DNA from: an uncultured Erysipelotrichales bacterium
GTDB lineage: Bacteria; Bacillota_I; Bacilli_A; Erysipelotrichales; Coprobacillaceae
Assembly: GCA_910579135.1 (NCBI GenBank)
Contig: CAJTTM010000040.1
Location: forward strand, 1 to 21,051
Direction of reading: 5' to 3'
DNA: 21,051 bases
Both the position numbers and the translations under genes were made by a program. Positions 7,640 through 15,573 of this stretch are shown in pieces (positions within the stretch are counted from its first letter, which is position 1; every line of letters starts with the position of its first letter). The notes beneath the pieces are model-generated. The model was not told the origin of the DNA and did no database searches. It saw only the letters and a program-made list of their open reading frames with translations.

Positions 7640-7689
7640 GAAAATAAAAAATGAACTTCTCTTGTTTATTCAAAGCTAGAAGTTCATTT
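7640..7689 (-). terminator. Terminator of the deacetylase gene
   Basis: Perfect 12-bp arms (7649-7660 and 7678-7689) are followed on the minus strand by a T-rich tail. It lies 10 bp after the ChbG-like stop and closes the regulator-EIIB-ChbG unit. Confidence 0.75.
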
Positions 7690-7698
7690 CTATTTATA

Positions 7699-8511
7699 TT
7701 ATTGATTTTTATCATAGAACTCGCAAAATTCTGTAATGGATATTAACTCAATTCCCTTGTCATCTAATAGTTGTTTTACTTTTGGAGAAAGACATAATTG
7801 TAAATCTCGCATTCTTACAAGATTTAATGAAGAACATTCCATTAAATCTTGATCAATATAACCTGGATGACAAATCACATAAGAAATATCTCTACCTAAT
7901 AATTCATTAACATGCTCAATAAAGAATGATTCAGCATCTGTATGAAGTTGAGTTAATGATTCAAAAGGCATATGATACCATCCTTGCTGAAAACGCCCAC
8001 TAGATAAAAATCCTTTATTTTCTAAATCGTATTTTTCAACAACTTCATCCATGCATATAATATCATATTCACTAGCGACATCTTTTAATGCTTGTGAAAA
8101 ATTTGGACTCCTAAAAGCATGTCCATTAAGATATGCTGGTTTTCTTCCCACACACTTGATAAATTTATTGACTTGAGCTTTAATCTCTGTCTTTACTTCT
8201 TCATATGGAAAAGGTTCTATTCCTTCCTTAATCATCTTTCTAATAATTGGTGAACGTCTAAAATAACCATTCTCATCTACCATTGTTGGAAGAAACTCTT
8301 TTTCTGCAACACTTTTTCCTGTTGCAATATTGATATCTTGACCAAAGCAATATTCAGGATGTTTTTTTGCTTGTTGACAAGCGACTTCACTGGAAGGCAT
8401 ATTTGTCATAACTCCTGTACTTGTTATTATACCTTCTTTCAAACCTCTCATGATTCCCCATGTTACACTATCTGTTATTCCAAAATCATCTGCTCTTATT
8501 ATTAATTTCAT
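7699..8511 (-). CDS. chbG: ChbG/YdjC family carbohydrate deacetylase
   Basis: A 270-aa cytoplasmic protein of the YdjC/ChbG family, metal-dependent enzymes that remove N-acetyl groups from sugars such as chitobiose-6-phosphate. The N-terminal MKLIIRADDFGITDS holds the DD motif (residues 8-9), where Asp9 is a metal ligand. GHAFRSPNF has His131 at the second conserved His position, and CHPGY near the C-terminus is conserved. The usual first metal His (G-x-H-x-N-x in many homologues) is replaced: here GQDINIATG places Asp59 there. GGAGG before ATG 8511 fixes the start. It lies 80 bp after the EIIB-like gene, and PTS neighbours are typical for chbG. The exact acetylated substrate is not known. 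Confidence 0.88.
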   Translation of the reverse strand: MKLIIRADDFGITDSVTWGIMRGLKEGIITSTGVMTNMPSSEVACQQAKKHPEYCFGQDINIATGKSVAEKEFLPTMVDENGYFRRSPIIRKMIKEGIEPFPYEEVKTEIKAQVNKFIKCVGRKPAYLNGHAFRSPNFSQALKDVASEYDIICMDEVVEKYDLENKGFLSSGRFQQGWYHMPFESLTQLHTDAESFFIEHVNELLGRDISYVICHPGYIDQDLMECSSLNLVRMRDLQLCLSPKVKQLLDDKGIELISITEFCEFYDKNQ

Positions 8512-8563
8512 AATCTACCTCCATATTTATCATTATAATCTTGAAAGGAATTATAAAAAGAGA

Positions 8564-8591
8564 GAATAATTTCCAAAACATCTGGAAATAA
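8564..8591 (-). other. Weak hairpin between EIIB-like and ChbG genes
   Basis: ATTTCCA arms about a 7-nt loop (core 8569-8587) extend with one mismatch and lead into a pyrimidine-rich minus-strand stretch. It could be a partial terminator or an mRNA-stabilising hairpin in the intercistronic gap. Confidence 0.35.
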
Positions 8592-9170
8592 TCACTTGAT
8601 TATCTCATCAACAAGTGCATCTACATTTAATGAATGAAAATCAGATGATCTAATTAATAAGTGACGATCTTTCTTTTCATATTGATACATAAGTTGTGGC
8701 TCAAATAAAACATAATCATAATTACAACAATCTTCTTGAAATTGAGAATATTTCATTATACATATTTCTGCATCACATCTTTGATTTTGCAAGCTCTTTT
8801 TCATTTTATTCACATATAGCTGTGCCAAATATCCTGAATGATCACTTTTAACCAAACATATATTTAACTTTTTATCTTCATAAGATGATAATTCATTAAT
8901 AATTTTTTCTCTAATAGATTGACTCTCGTATTCATCAAAATCTAACTTGATACATGGAATATGAGCCTCTTTACATAATTGGTTTATCTTTTCATACATA
9001 AAGCTTACTTGCGGTGCCACAATCACCAAATGAAAATAATGATAATCTTTTAATGTAAATGAAACATTTGCATTATAGACATAATAATCAGAAATCAACA
9101 TATGATTTAATTCTTCTGCCAATAAATAAGATGTAACTCCAGATCCACAAACAATTAAAATCTTTTTCAT
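8592..9170 (-). CDS. Tandem EIIB-like PTS protein, second domain degenerate
   Basis: A 192-aa protein, nearly twice the ~100 aa of a lactose/cellobiose-type EIIB. Residues 1-95 are a normal EIIB: KKILIVCGSGVTSYLLAEEL holds the phosphorylated Cys8, and LVIVAPQVSFMYEKI is the family APQ strand. Residues about 103-192 repeat the fold (KKLNICLVKSDHSGYLAQLY, then YVLFEPQLMYQYEKK), but Lys replaces the Cys. It would take phosphate from EIIA and pass it to sugar bound by the EIIC at 11143-12411. The start ATG 9170 overlaps the regulator TGA (ATGA) and has AAAGGT upstream; an ATG at 9188 lies six codons earlier inside the regulator gene. The second domain may be regulatory. Confidence 0.8.
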   Translation of the reverse strand: MKKILIVCGSGVTSYLLAEELNHMLISDYYVYNANVSFTLKDYHYFHLVIVAPQVSFMYEKINQLCKEAHIPCIKLDFDEYESQSIREKIINELSSYEDKKLNICLVKSDHSGYLAQLYVNKMKKSLQNQRCDAEICIMKYSQFQEDCCNYDYVLFEPQLMYQYEKKDRHLLIRSSDFHSLNVDALVDEIIK

Positions 9171-11044
9171 AATTGTACCTTTATACATGATAATACTTCT
9201 TCATAAGAAGATGCGTGAATTAATTGATTTTGTAGAACTTTATGAGAAAGAATAGTAGAAATAATATGATAGATATCATCTATTTCTATAATGTTCTGTT
9301 GATGAGATACTGACATTAAGATAACAATTCTTATTTTATGATTATTCCAAATGATTGCTTTTTTTAAAATAGATATAGAAATAAAAGAATGACTCGTTAT
9401 AGGATATAGTGGATGTGGTAAAGCAATGACATTACCAAATTCAGTAGAGCCTAATTCTTCTCTTTTAAAAATCATTTCTTCAAATTGATCTGGTAATGAC
9501 TCTATTTGATTAATATTATGAATTATTTTTTTTAAACACTGTTCTTTATTTAAACAATCTAATTTATTAAAAAAGAAATCTTTTCTTATATATCTCTCTA
9601 TCTCAAAATGGTTTGTGAGATGTGTTTCCATTTTATCAAAATCTTTTTCATCCATAATATTTTCTATTTTAATAATAGGTTTATTGATATTTAAGTTTAA
9701 TGAAACTGTTGTAAATATAAGATCGTAAGAATTTAATTGATAGTTTTCTAAATCAATTGTATTTATAACGTCTAATTGTTGAGTAAATTGCCCAAACATT
9801 TTATAAAATTTTGCTTTAAGAAATTTAATAGTTCCTACACTATTTGAACAAACAAATAATATATTTTTCTTATGTATATCTGTTATGCTATTTTCATAAG
9901 ATAAATCTATATATAATGCAATAAATGCAATTTCATCTTCTGGTAAAATAACATGATATTTTTGATTGAGAATTTCACATGCAACAATAGCCATTTCATA
10001 GGATTGACATAAATTTGCTTTAATATCTTGTGTAAGTGGATTATGTAAAAATGTTCTATAACGAATTCTTGATAATAATGGTTCTAAATGTAAACATAGT
10101 GACATAATTAAATCAAAATCGTTCATTAATGTAATACCATAATATTTCTTTATATTATGAATCATACTTAAAGCAAGATGTTCAATGCTTTCAGAAATAT
10201 TTTGATTATTCTCTAACATCTTATTTTCCTTACCTAACAACTCTATCATCATATATTTTGTTTCTTGTTGATCTAATGAGATATTAAATATCTTTTGTAT
10301 TAATGATGTGATATTAAGTGCAATATGAGAAATAGCACTATGATGTTCTGATACTTCTATTTGTTCTAAAAAATGATGGTTTTGATACCTATAAATAGCC
10401 AATATCACACTTAAAGCAAACTGTTCTAAATGATCATCTGTCATATGATAACTTTGATTAACTATAGATGAAAAAATAATATTATGTATTGATTGAAACA
10501 ACGAATCAAATTGTGAAATATGTTGTGTAAAAAAACTATTGGAATATGTAAAATAGATATACAACATACATAATCTTTTTTGAGATTCTAGACCTTTAAC
10601 TGTCATCCCATAATATGGTTTATTTTCTAATGTCAAATGATATTGATGAAGAATTTTTTTAATAATCTTAAGATCATCTTTTAATTGTTTTAATGAAACA
10701 ATCATTAAATCCATAAGTTCCTCTTGTTTTACGTATTGATACTTAAAAAACAGGCATGAAAATATCTCTAAAATTCTATTTTCTTGAATATTATAATCTG
10801 TACAATCTAATTGTAATTTTGATATATATAACATAAATTGATCATCATCAAAAACATTTAAATGATTACCTTTCTTATATACATTACAAATTTCTGCACC
10901 ATGTTTCCCTAAAGTCTCATTAAGTTCTTTGAGATATGTTCGTATTGTTCGATTCGTCTTTCGGAGTGTCACAGCCAGTTCTTGAGTAGATACATATTCA
11001 TAGTTCAATAGCATTGATAGTATTTGTTGATAGTGATGATCCAT
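9167..11044 (-). CDS. PRD-containing transcriptional activator with EIIB- and EIIA-like domains
   Basis: A 625-aa ManR/LicR/MtlR-type regulator. In order: DeoR-like HTH (residues 1-60, QELAVTLRKTNRTIRTYLKEL), a second HTH-like segment (about 85-160), two PRD domains (about 185-385), a GatB-like EIIB domain with Cys399 (NILFVCSNSVGT), and a fructose-type EIIA domain with His544 (IALPHPL) to the end. Phosphorylation of the PRDs by HPr and PTS proteins sets activity. PRD2 keeps His319 (LCLHLEPLLSRIR), but the second His is Tyr378 (FIALYID). It lies just downstream of the EIIA-EIIC operon and overlaps the EIIB-like gene, so it most likely activates this PTS locus. GGAGGAAAATTT leads into ATG 11044. 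Confidence 0.9.
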   Translation of the reverse strand: MDHHYQQILSMLLNYEYVSTQELAVTLRKTNRTIRTYLKELNETLGKHGAEICNVYKKGNHLNVFDDDQFMLYISKLQLDCTDYNIQENRILEIFSCLFFKYQYVKQEELMDLMIVSLKQLKDDLKIIKKILHQYHLTLENKPYYGMTVKGLESQKRLCMLYIYFTYSNSFFTQHISQFDSLFQSIHNIIFSSIVNQSYHMTDDHLEQFALSVILAIYRYQNHHFLEQIEVSEHHSAISHIALNITSLIQKIFNISLDQQETKYMMIELLGKENKMLENNQNISESIEHLALSMIHNIKKYYGITLMNDFDLIMSLCLHLEPLLSRIRYRTFLHNPLTQDIKANLCQSYEMAIVACEILNQKYHVILPEDEIAFIALYIDLSYENSITDIHKKNILFVCSNSVGTIKFLKAKFYKMFGQFTQQLDVINTIDLENYQLNSYDLIFTTVSLNLNINKPIIKIENIMDEKDFDKMETHLTNHFEIERYIRKDFFFNKLDCLNKEQCLKKIIHNINQIESLPDQFEEMIFKREELGSTEFGNVIALPHPLYPITSHSFISISILKKAIIWNNHKIRIVILMSVSHQQNIIEIDDIYHIISTILSHKVLQNQLIHASSYEEVLSCIKVQL

Positions 11045-11073
11045 AAATTTTCCTCCATCATAATATATCTCTC

Positions 11074-11102
11074 ATTATACATGATTCTATCTTATTATTC
11101 TA
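11074..11102 (-). promoter_or_regulatory. Promoter of the PRD activator gene
   Basis: On the minus strand a perfect TATAAT (11074-11079) has a weak TAGAAT 17 bp upstream. It lies between the EIIC terminator and ATG 11044, so the regulator, EIIB-like and ChbG genes can be transcribed separately from EIIA-EIIC. Confidence 0.45.
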
Positions 11103-11111
11103 TGTGATTAT

Positions 11112-11145
11112 AAAAAAACCATGCATTTTCATACATGATTTTTTA
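11112..11145 (-). terminator. Terminator of the EIIA-EIIC operon
   Basis: On the minus strand AAAAATCATG pairs with CATGGTTTTT (one G-U pair) around a short loop and ends in a T-run. It overlaps the EIIC stop codon. Confidence 0.65.
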
Positions 11146-12411
11146 TATTTCTAACTCTTTATCTTCTTCATTTCTTTGCTTTTCATATGCTTTTACAAAT
11201 GGGAGGAAAATCAAAACAGCTAATACAATTGCAAAGACTTGGAAAATAACTCCACTAATACCACCTTGTAAAAAACCTGATAATAAAACTGGTACATTTC
11301 CAACAGAAGCTAGTCTTGGATAACTTAAAATGCCTATCTTACAACAGAAATATGCAATATATTCAATAATAGGTTGTGTCAATAATAAAGGAATCATTAA
11401 TGTAAAGTTAAAGACTGTAGGAACACCAAACCTTACTGGTTCACTAATTTTGAATAACTGAGGAATCATAGATACTTTTCCAATAGTTTTAAAATCATCT
11501 CTTTTGCAAAAGAAAATCATACATATCAACAAACCAATTCCTTGTGCCCATCCAGAACCAGCAAGTTCTGAAAAACCAACTGTAACAATGTTTTCTAATG
11601 GTTCTCCTGCACCATAAGCAGCAACATTTGCAAGAGCAACCTGTGTAAATAGTGTATTCTTAATAGCGTCAAAAGTCATACCACCATGAATACCAAAGAA
11701 CCAAAATAATTGAATTAAGAAAGTAATCAAAATATATCCATGGATGTTTCCACTAATAGCTTTGAATGGCTTTTCTAAAATTGTATAAATAAATGTATGA
11801 ATTGATCCATAAGAAGTCATTGAGAAACCATAAGCAATCATAACTGCTAAAATAAAAATTGCTGTTGCAGGAACAATAGATTTAAAAGACTTTTCAACAT
11901 ATGGCGGAACACTTTCTGGCATTTTAATTGTTAAATTTCTTTTAATAAAAAACAAATAAATAGCAGGGATGATAAATGCAAAAATCATAGAAACAAACAT
12001 TCCTCTTGCACCTAAAAGTTGCATAGAAACACCTGCACCATTTTCTCCTTGAATAAGTGGTGAAACAATTAAATAAGAAATGACTGTTATCAATGCAATA
12101 ATACGACTTTCTAACTCATCAAAATCTCTTCTTGCCACACTTAATGAAATTGTAAATGCCAACAATAAAGAAATACTTCCATTTGTAAAAGTTGAAATCA
12201 AAGATAAATATGAACCTATTCCAGATTCTTGTAAAAACTCTGCAATACCAAAATATTGAAATCCATTAATTAAGGATGCTATCGATCCAATAAGTACTAA
12301 TCCTAATATTGATGAAAAACCACTCATCAAACAAGTAATAAAGCGACTCCCAGCAATACGGCTTGCAAGTGGTGATACTTTATTTTCAATAAATTCTCTT
12401 AACTTTTCCAT
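11143..12411 (-). CDS. PTS lactose/cellobiose-type EIIC permease
   Basis: A 422-aa membrane protein with about 10 hydrophobic segments, matching Lac-family EIIC (CelB/ChbC). It opens with MEKLREFIENKVSPLASRIAGSRFITCL, typical of the family. The substrate region has QLFWFFGIHGGMTFD and a late EPVRFGVPTVFN, where many homologues read EPIVFG. It translocates a disaccharide while EIIB phosphorylates it. AGGATAGGAG precedes ATG 12411, 5 bp after the EIIA stop, so the two genes are coupled. The EIIB partner is not adjacent: it lies past the regulator at 8592-9170. The neighbouring ChbG hints at an acetylated beta-linked sugar, but this is not certain. Confidence 0.92.
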   Translation of the reverse strand: MEKLREFIENKVSPLASRIAGSRFITCLMSGFSSILGLVLIGSIASLINGFQYFGIAEFLQESGIGSYLSLISTFTNGSISLLLAFTISLSVARRDFDELESRIIALITVISYLIVSPLIQGENGAGVSMQLLGARGMFVSMIFAFIIPAIYLFFIKRNLTIKMPESVPPYVEKSFKSIVPATAIFILAVMIAYGFSMTSYGSIHTFIYTILEKPFKAISGNIHGYILITFLIQLFWFFGIHGGMTFDAIKNTLFTQVALANVAAYGAGEPLENIVTVGFSELAGSGWAQGIGLLICMIFFCKRDDFKTIGKVSMIPQLFKISEPVRFGVPTVFNFTLMIPLLLTQPIIEYIAYFCCKIGILSYPRLASVGNVPVLLSGFLQGGISGVIFQVFAIVLAVLIFLPFVKAYEKQRNEEDKELEI

Positions 12412-12416
12412 AACTC

Positions 12417-12704
12417 CTATCCTTTCTTTTCTTCATAAAGTTTTATAAATTTAGAGGCTAATAACCTCATAATCTCTGTTGCTGCAATATGATTTTGTAT
12501 ATGCAAATAAAGATAATTTTCTTTCATCTGTGAAAATTGCATAAATTGTTGATAACTCATATCATCAAGCAACTTCTCCCCTTGTTGAAAATGGACATGC
12601 GCAAGCTGAAATTCTCCATTTTCAGCTTCATCTATTGCTTGAATAAATAAAGATTTTGATTGGCCAACCGTCGCAATAGTCAAAGCACACTCGTCTTCTT
12701 TCAT
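12417..12704 (-). CDS. PTS lactose/cellobiose-type EIIA
   Basis: A 95-aa cytoplasmic three-helix EIIA of the Lac family, which passes phosphate from HPr to EIIB. The helix SLFIQAIDEAENGEFQLAH is followed by KENYLYLHIQNHIAATEIMRLLA, where His68 is the likely phosphorylated residue (family L-x-x-H-x-Q-x-H). ATG 12704 has AAAGGT 9 nt upstream; reading from TTG 12722 adds six residues but lacks a ribosome site. It is the first gene of an operon with EIIC. Family assignment is good despite divergence in the first half. Confidence 0.87.
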   Translation of the reverse strand: MKEDECALTIATVGQSKSLFIQAIDEAENGEFQLAHVHFQQGEKLLDDMSYQQFMQFSQMKENYLYLHIQNHIAATEIMRLLASKFIKLYEEKKG

Positions 12705-12788
12705 GTTATCAACACCTTTCAAAGAAATAAACTTGTTTAATTCTATATATAGATTAACAAATTTACTGATATGTGAAAAGTTATCTTT

Positions 12789-12809
12789 TTTTCCAATTTT
12801 TTTGGAAAA
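12789..12809. promoter_or_regulatory. Inverted repeat upstream of the EIIA promoter
   Basis: TTTTCCAA and TTGGAAAA arms flank a 5-bp spacer. On the minus strand it lies immediately upstream of a possible promoter (TTTTCA, 17 bp, TAATCT). An activator such as the PRD protein could bind there. Confidence 0.4.
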
Positions 12810-13023
12810 CTGCTAAATTTCACCTAATAATGATATAAACTAGAAAATATAGAATAATTATTAATTTTGAATAGATACAACATAATTAATCTATCAATTA
12901 TCATTCTAACTATATATGTTACGCTTTCATATTTTTAAACTTATTTAATTATATTTATTATCACAAATATAATTAAACATTTATAGTGATAAGCAGTCCA
13001 ATGTGAAATGACTATAAACACTA

Positions 13024-13056
13024 GAAAAAGGTTAGAGCTACGCACTCTAACCTTTT
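13024..13056 (-). terminator. Strong intrinsic terminator hairpin
   Basis: A perfect 12-bp stem (13026-13037, 13045-13056) with a 7-nt loop has a TTTTTC tail on the minus strand. It would stop transcripts that pass the GH4 gene before the EIIA promoter. Confidence 0.6.
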
Positions 13057-13202
13057 CCATTATCATACAACAATGTCTATCTATAAATAAATTATATTGT
13101 TTAACTATTTATTTCTCAATATATCTATCCTTTTATTTTCTACACATCTCTTTTGTCCACTTTTTTAAATAAATTTAAAAGTAATAATTAATTGTACAAA
13201 CT

Positions 13203-13231
13203 CTATACCAAAAATTATATTTTTAGTATAG
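13203..13231 (-). other. Hairpin just after the GH4 stop
   Basis: Thirteen-bp arms with one mismatch and a 3-nt loop lie 9 bp after the GH4 stop. No T-tail follows, so it may protect the mRNA 3' end or act with the hairpin at 13024. Confidence 0.4.
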
Positions 13232-13240
13232 CATTTCATA

Positions 13241-14575
13241 TTATTTTAATTCTGGCCAAAAATCTTTATTTACATCAATTAAATCATCTAAAATTAATTT
13301 AGCAACTTTAGCACTTGGTACAGTCTTTGACAATGTAATAGCTTGCCATAACTTTTTATAACTCCCTTCAATCCATGCTTCTACTGTTAATTTTTCAACA
13401 GATACTTGTTGCTCCATTAACCCTTTTTGGAATTGTGGAATAGCTCCTTGGACAATTCTTTCATAACCATTTTTACCTACAATACAAGGAATTTCAACCA
13501 TTGCTGTTCTATCAAAGTTTTCAATTGCACCTTCGTTTGGAACAATTAATAACATTTTTTCTTTTGTGTTTTTAGCAATCGCACAAGCTAAATCAACAAT
13601 ATATTCAGCATGCGCATCTGCTTCAAACCCGCAGCCTTTACTTGTTCCTTTTTCAATAATATCACGACATACACCAAAAACAATTTTTTCGCGATGATCC
13701 ATAACTTCATTTGCTCTTGTATATTCTGGATTTGAATGTTCAACAACATAATCAGGATATAAATAGTATTTCAAATAAGTATTTGGAATTGTTTCTGGAT
13801 CTAATGCATAAACATCTTTTGCTTTTGCAAATGTTTCAATCCAACTTTGTTCTATATGTTGGTTTGTTTTTGATAAAGCATCAGCATAACCATTAGTTGC
13901 CATATGTTTTCTAATCTCTGGCATTAAGTCATTTCCTTCTTTATCTTCAATCTTATACCACCATCCAAAATGATTTAATCCATAATATCCTACTGACATT
14001 TCTTTGCGTGATTTTAATCCTATCATATTAGCCATCTTTTCTTCTAAATCAATTGGCATATCACAAATATTTAAAATCTTTGAATTTGGACGTAATTTTC
14101 TTGTTGCTTCAGCAACAATAGCAGCTGGATTAGAATAATTTAACATCCAAGCATTTGGTGAATATTTTTCCATATAATCTAGAATTTCAATAACACCTCC
14201 AATTGACCTCATACCATAAGCAATTCCCCCTGGTCCACAAGTTTCTTGCCCAACAACACCATATTTTAATGGTATTTTTTCATCTTTTTCACGCATTGCA
14301 TATAAGCCAACTCTAATATGACACATAACAAAATCAACATCAGTAAATGCTACTTTAGGATCAGTTGTATAGTTAAATTTAATTTCTGGAGCATTTTCTC
14401 TCAAGTAAATTTCACATGCCTTGGCAACTATTTCCTGTCTTTGGGCATAGTTATCATAGAAAGTAATTTTTCTAATTGGAAAGCGATCTTGATGATCTAA
14501 TAATAGTAAAACGATACCTGGTGTAAATGTACTTCCTCCACCTGCAACTGTAATTGAATATTTTTTTTCTTCCAT
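13241..14575 (-). CDS. malH: 6-phospho-alpha-glucosidase, glycoside hydrolase family 4
   Basis: A 444-aa cytoplasmic GH4 enzyme very close to Bacillus GlvA and fusobacterial MalH. It hydrolyses maltose-6'-phosphate and related alpha-glucosides with NAD+ and a divalent metal (Mn2+). Residues 6-18 (YSITVAGGGSTFT) form the NAD site. VGQETCGPGGIAYGMRSIGG spans Glu111. The CDMP motif at 171-174, typical of alpha-glucosidase members, and NH at 201-202 place Cys171 and His202 at the GlvA metal-ligand positions. This numbering supports ATG 14575, which has GGAGGAG upstream, over ATG 14602. It is divergent from two RpiR regulators, as glvA is linked to glvR in Bacillus. No GlvC-type permease is in the window. 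Confidence 0.93.
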   Translation of the reverse strand: MEEKKYSITVAGGGSTFTPGIVLLLLDHQDRFPIRKITFYDNYAQRQEIVAKACEIYLRENAPEIKFNYTTDPKVAFTDVDFVMCHIRVGLYAMREKDEKIPLKYGVVGQETCGPGGIAYGMRSIGGVIEILDYMEKYSPNAWMLNYSNPAAIVAEATRKLRPNSKILNICDMPIDLEEKMANMIGLKSRKEMSVGYYGLNHFGWWYKIEDKEGNDLMPEIRKHMATNGYADALSKTNQHIEQSWIETFAKAKDVYALDPETIPNTYLKYYLYPDYVVEHSNPEYTRANEVMDHREKIVFGVCRDIIEKGTSKGCGFEADAHAEYIVDLACAIAKNTKEKMLLIVPNEGAIENFDRTAMVEIPCIVGKNGYERIVQGAIPQFQKGLMEQQVSVEKLTVEAWIEGSYKKLWQAITLSKTVPSAKVAKLILDDLIDVNKDFWPELK

Positions 14576-14681
14576 TTTCTTCTCCTCCATTTGTATATTC
14601 ATAGTAAGCCTTTATAAAATAAAAAACAATGCTTTTATATGTTTTAGGGCAAAGGTCCATTTTCTATTATTTATCACATTA

Positions 14682-14699
14682 CATGTGAAATTTCACATG
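14682..14699. promoter_or_regulatory. 18-bp palindromic operator between malH and the RpiR genes
   Basis: CATGTGAAATTTCACATG is a perfect palindrome lying 107 bp from the GH4 start and 109 bp from the RpiR start. It is a good candidate for the binding site of one or both RpiR proteins. Half-sites recur near the EIIA promoter. Confidence 0.65.
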
Positions 14700-14746
14700 C
14701 AAAAAATATTGATTACATTGGTATTTTTTATTCAAAAATTATATTA

Positions 14747-14776
14747 TAGACTTTTTTTTATTGTCTATGATATACT
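14747..14776 (+). promoter_or_regulatory. Promoter of the tandem RpiR genes
   Basis: TAGACT (14747-14752) and TATACT (14771-14776) are 18 bp apart, 33 bp before ATG 14809. TAGAC and GTCTA also form a small inverted repeat over the spacer. Confidence 0.45.
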
Positions 14777-14808
14777 ATTAGATAATAAAATGATAGAGGT
14801 AAGGAACT

Positions 14809-15573
14809 ATGAGATTGGAAGAATTAGTTGACAAAAATTATAATCTTTTAAGTGATAATGATGTTCATATTTGGAAATATATTTCATCACATAAAAAAGA
14901 ATGTGAACATTTGCCTATTGAACAACTTGCTAAGAAAACACATGTTTCTAGAACAACAATTATGCGTTTTGCACAAAAGTTAGGATTGAAAGGTTATAGT
15001 GAACTAAAAGTTTATTTAAAAATAGATAATACTACGAATCAACATAAACAAACAGGTACTGAATATACTTATCAATGCTATCTAAACTATATGAATCAAA
15101 TCAAGGAAAGCAATTTAAATAATATTATTGAACTGATTAGAAATGCTAAAAATATATATGCTTGTAGCACAGGTATCATTCAACATAATGTTGTTTCTGA
15201 ATTAAAGCGCTCATTTTTGATAATAGGAAAACTTATATATTCTATTCGTACTATGAATGAAACATATGCTTATGAAGAAATCATTACCAATCAAGATGTT
15301 GTTTTTATGGTTTCCCATTCTGGTGAAAATAAATATATTGTTAACTTTACAAAAAAATTAAAAGCAAAAAATGTTACTATTATTTCTATTACCGCCAAAA
15401 AAAACAATACTCTTTCGCAATTAGCTGATATTCCTTTATATGTTGATATCCCAAATATATATAATCCTTTAGGTCCTCGTCATGAAGGACTAGTAAATTA
15501 CTTTATATTAATTGATTTTATCTTAGCTAAATATATTGATTATCATAAGAGGAGGATACAAAGTGACACTTGA
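14809..15573 (+). CDS. MurR/RpiR family transcriptional regulator, copy 1
   Basis: A 254-aa RpiR-type regulator. Residues 1-75 are the helical DNA-binding domain (EQLAKKTHVSRTTIMRFAQKLGLKGYSELKVYL, with the family S-x-x-T-I-x-R-F-x-x-K-x-G core). Residues about 110-240 are a SIS sugar-phosphate domain (NIYACSTGIIQHNVVSELKR; VVFMVSHSGENKYIVNF). It would sense a phosphosugar and control the divergent GH4 gene, as GlvR does in Bacillus. GAGGTAAGGA before ATG 14809 fixes the start. The next gene is a close paralogue that starts inside the end of this one. Which copy is active on which site cannot be said. Confidence 0.93.
   Translation: MRLEELVDKNYNLLSDNDVHIWKYISSHKKECEHLPIEQLAKKTHVSRTTIMRFAQKLGLKGYSELKVYLKIDNTTNQHKQTGTEYTYQCYLNYMNQIKESNLNNIIELIRNAKNIYACSTGIIQHNVVSELKRSFLIIGKLIYSIRTMNETYAYEEIITNQDVVFMVSHSGENKYIVNFTKKLKAKNVTIISITAKKNNTLSQLADIPLYVDIPNIYNPLGPRHEGLVNYFILIDFILAKYIDYHKRRIQSDT

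Larger units (their letters stand above)
12705..13240. other. 536-bp intergenic region between EIIA and GH4 genes
   Basis: No credible ORF on either strand. It holds the EIIA promoter region with an inverted repeat (12789-12809), two half-sites matching the palindrome at 14682 (AAATTTCAC 12815-12823; ATGTGAAAT 13001-13009), a strong hairpin (13026-13056) and another near the GH4 stop (13203-13231). Confidence 0.6.

Noticed and set aside
11135..11323. Plus-strand ORF over the EIIC gene 3' end
   Set aside because: It is antisense to a well-supported EIIC gene and has no promoter or ribosome site.
12705..12722. TTG 12722 as the EIIA start
   Set aside because: Its codons contain the AAAGGT ribosome site that serves ATG 12704; no ribosome site precedes the TTG.
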